Assembly (NCBI GenBank): GCA_910583525.1
Contig: CAJTXL010000001.1
Location: 171,056 to 235,055 of the forward strand
Length of the DNA: 64,000 bases
Reading direction: 5' to 3'
From: an uncultured Muribaculaceae bacterium
GTDB lineage: Bacteria; Bacteroidota; Bacteroidia; Bacteroidales; Muribaculaceae
Shown here piece by piece: positions 63,622 through 64,000 of this stretch. The notes under the pieces are model-generated. The model did no database searches. It was not told the origin of the DNA and worked only from the letters and a program-made list of their open reading frames with translations. The translations under genes and the position numbers were made by a program. Each line of letters begins with the position of its first letter. Position 1 is the stretch's first letter.

Positions 63622-64000
63622 ATGAAAAAGAGCGGATTAAAGGTTTCGTTCTACCTTAAAAAGAGCGAAATGTCGGAAGACGGTCTGTGCCCGGTGATGG
63701 GGCGCATAAATGTCGGCAGATACTCCGAGGCGGCTTTCAGCGCGAAGCTCTCGGCATCGCCTAAGGCGTGGATGCTCGGTCGTGCAACGGGTAAAAGTGC
63801 CGCGTCAAGGGAAATCAACCGCCAGCTTGACGAAATCAGGGCAAGCGCACTTTCCGTCTATCAAGAACTGTCGGCTGTCCGCATGGGCGTGACCGCCGAT
63901 GATGTGAAGTGCCAGATACAGGGTATGGCATTCGGACAGGAAACGCTGATGGGATATTTCAGCACGTTCATAGAGAACTTCGCAAAGCGTGTCGGCGTGA
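63622..64000 (+). CDS. Tyrosine recombinase (integrase), N-terminal part, cut by window edge
   Basis: The 126 visible residues begin MKKSGLKVSFYLKKSEMSED and contain CPVMGRINVGR, SPKAWMLGRATGKS and INRQLDEIR, the pattern of the arm-DNA-binding domain of Bacteroidetes tyrosine recombinases. The start of the SAM-like core-binding domain follows (TLMGYFSTFIENFAKRVGV). The catalytic Arg/His/Tyr residues lie outside the window. Such integrases are carried by conjugative or mobilisable elements. Its position beside the unusual operon raises the question of whether that operon is on, or next to, an integrated element. Confidence 0.85.
   Translation, partial: MKKSGLKVSFYLKKSEMSEDGLCPVMGRINVGRYSEAAFSAKLSASPKAWMLGRATGKSAASREINRQLDEIRASALSVYQELSAVRMGVTADDVKCQIQGMAFGQETLMGYFSTFIENFAKRVGV

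Noticed and set aside
1..64000. CRISPR array or insertion sequence
   Set aside because: No regularly spaced repeats, no transposase and no terminal inverted repeats were seen; the only recombinase is the partial integrase.

Overview
The window looks like a chromosomal segment of a gut Bacteroidales. Two tandem SusC/SusD pairs, surface lipoproteins with acidic-Pro linkers, TAnnTTTG-type -7 boxes, a T9SS-like C-terminal domain and a CTnDOT-like integrase N-terminus all point there. The fairly GC-rich coding sequence would fit Muribaculaceae, but I cannot prove the family from sequence alone.

Layout. (1) 1-863: 3' part of D-Ala-D-Ala ligase (minus strand). (2) 1043-39022: a large polysaccharide-utilisation locus (PUL). 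It has an AraC-type regulator; a GH127 beta-L-arabinofuranosidase; GH2; a four-module surface glycan-binding-like lipoprotein; a DUF5722-like clan GH-A enzyme; SusC-SusD-SusC-SusD; a second surface lipoprotein; GH3; GH78 and GH106 alpha-L-rhamnosidases; a PA14-containing GH3; another GH2; a second, longer copy of the DUF5722-like enzyme; and two small exported proteins. (3) 39370-45546: a translationally coupled L-rhamnose operon (rhaB, rhaA, rhaT, rhaD) ending in another GH78-like rhamnosidase. (4) 45809-48534 (minus): TonB-dependent receptor plus a His-rich exported protein, probably metal-related. (5) 48575-50940 (minus): a Mur-ligase-like membrane protein coupled to an alpha/beta hydrolase. 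(6) 51001-63199 (minus): a ten-gene, tightly overlapping operon with a protein kinase, PP2C phosphatase, vWA protein, three zinc-ribbon proteins, a double AAA+/trypsin fusion, a radical SAM enzyme, two coiled-coil proteins and a PIN-domain protein. (7) 63622-64000: 5' end of a tyrosine recombinase.

How it works together. The PUL and rha operon form a logical pathway. Outer-membrane SusCD pairs and surface lipoproteins capture a rhamnose-containing glycan. Periplasmic or surface GH78, GH106, GH2, GH3, GH127 and DUF5722-like enzymes trim it. RhaT imports L-rhamnose and RhaA/B/D convert it to dihydroxyacetone phosphate and lactaldehyde. Three transcription units (GH2, the 37857 gene and rhaB) share an identical upstream layout: AAAGCTGAAT, exactly 20 bases, then a TAnnTTTG-like -7 box. 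This suggests a common activator, possibly the AraC-type protein at 1043. No polysaccharide lyase or known endo-hydrolase is visible, so the DUF5722-like enzymes are candidates for that role.

The most unusual region is the 51001-63199 operon next to the integrase. Its kinase-PP2C-vWA core resembles the TerY-P type triad, but the AAA+-AAA+-trypsin fusion, the radical SAM enzyme and the PIN nuclease-like protein make it look like an elaborate stress or biological-conflict system that I cannot match to a named one.
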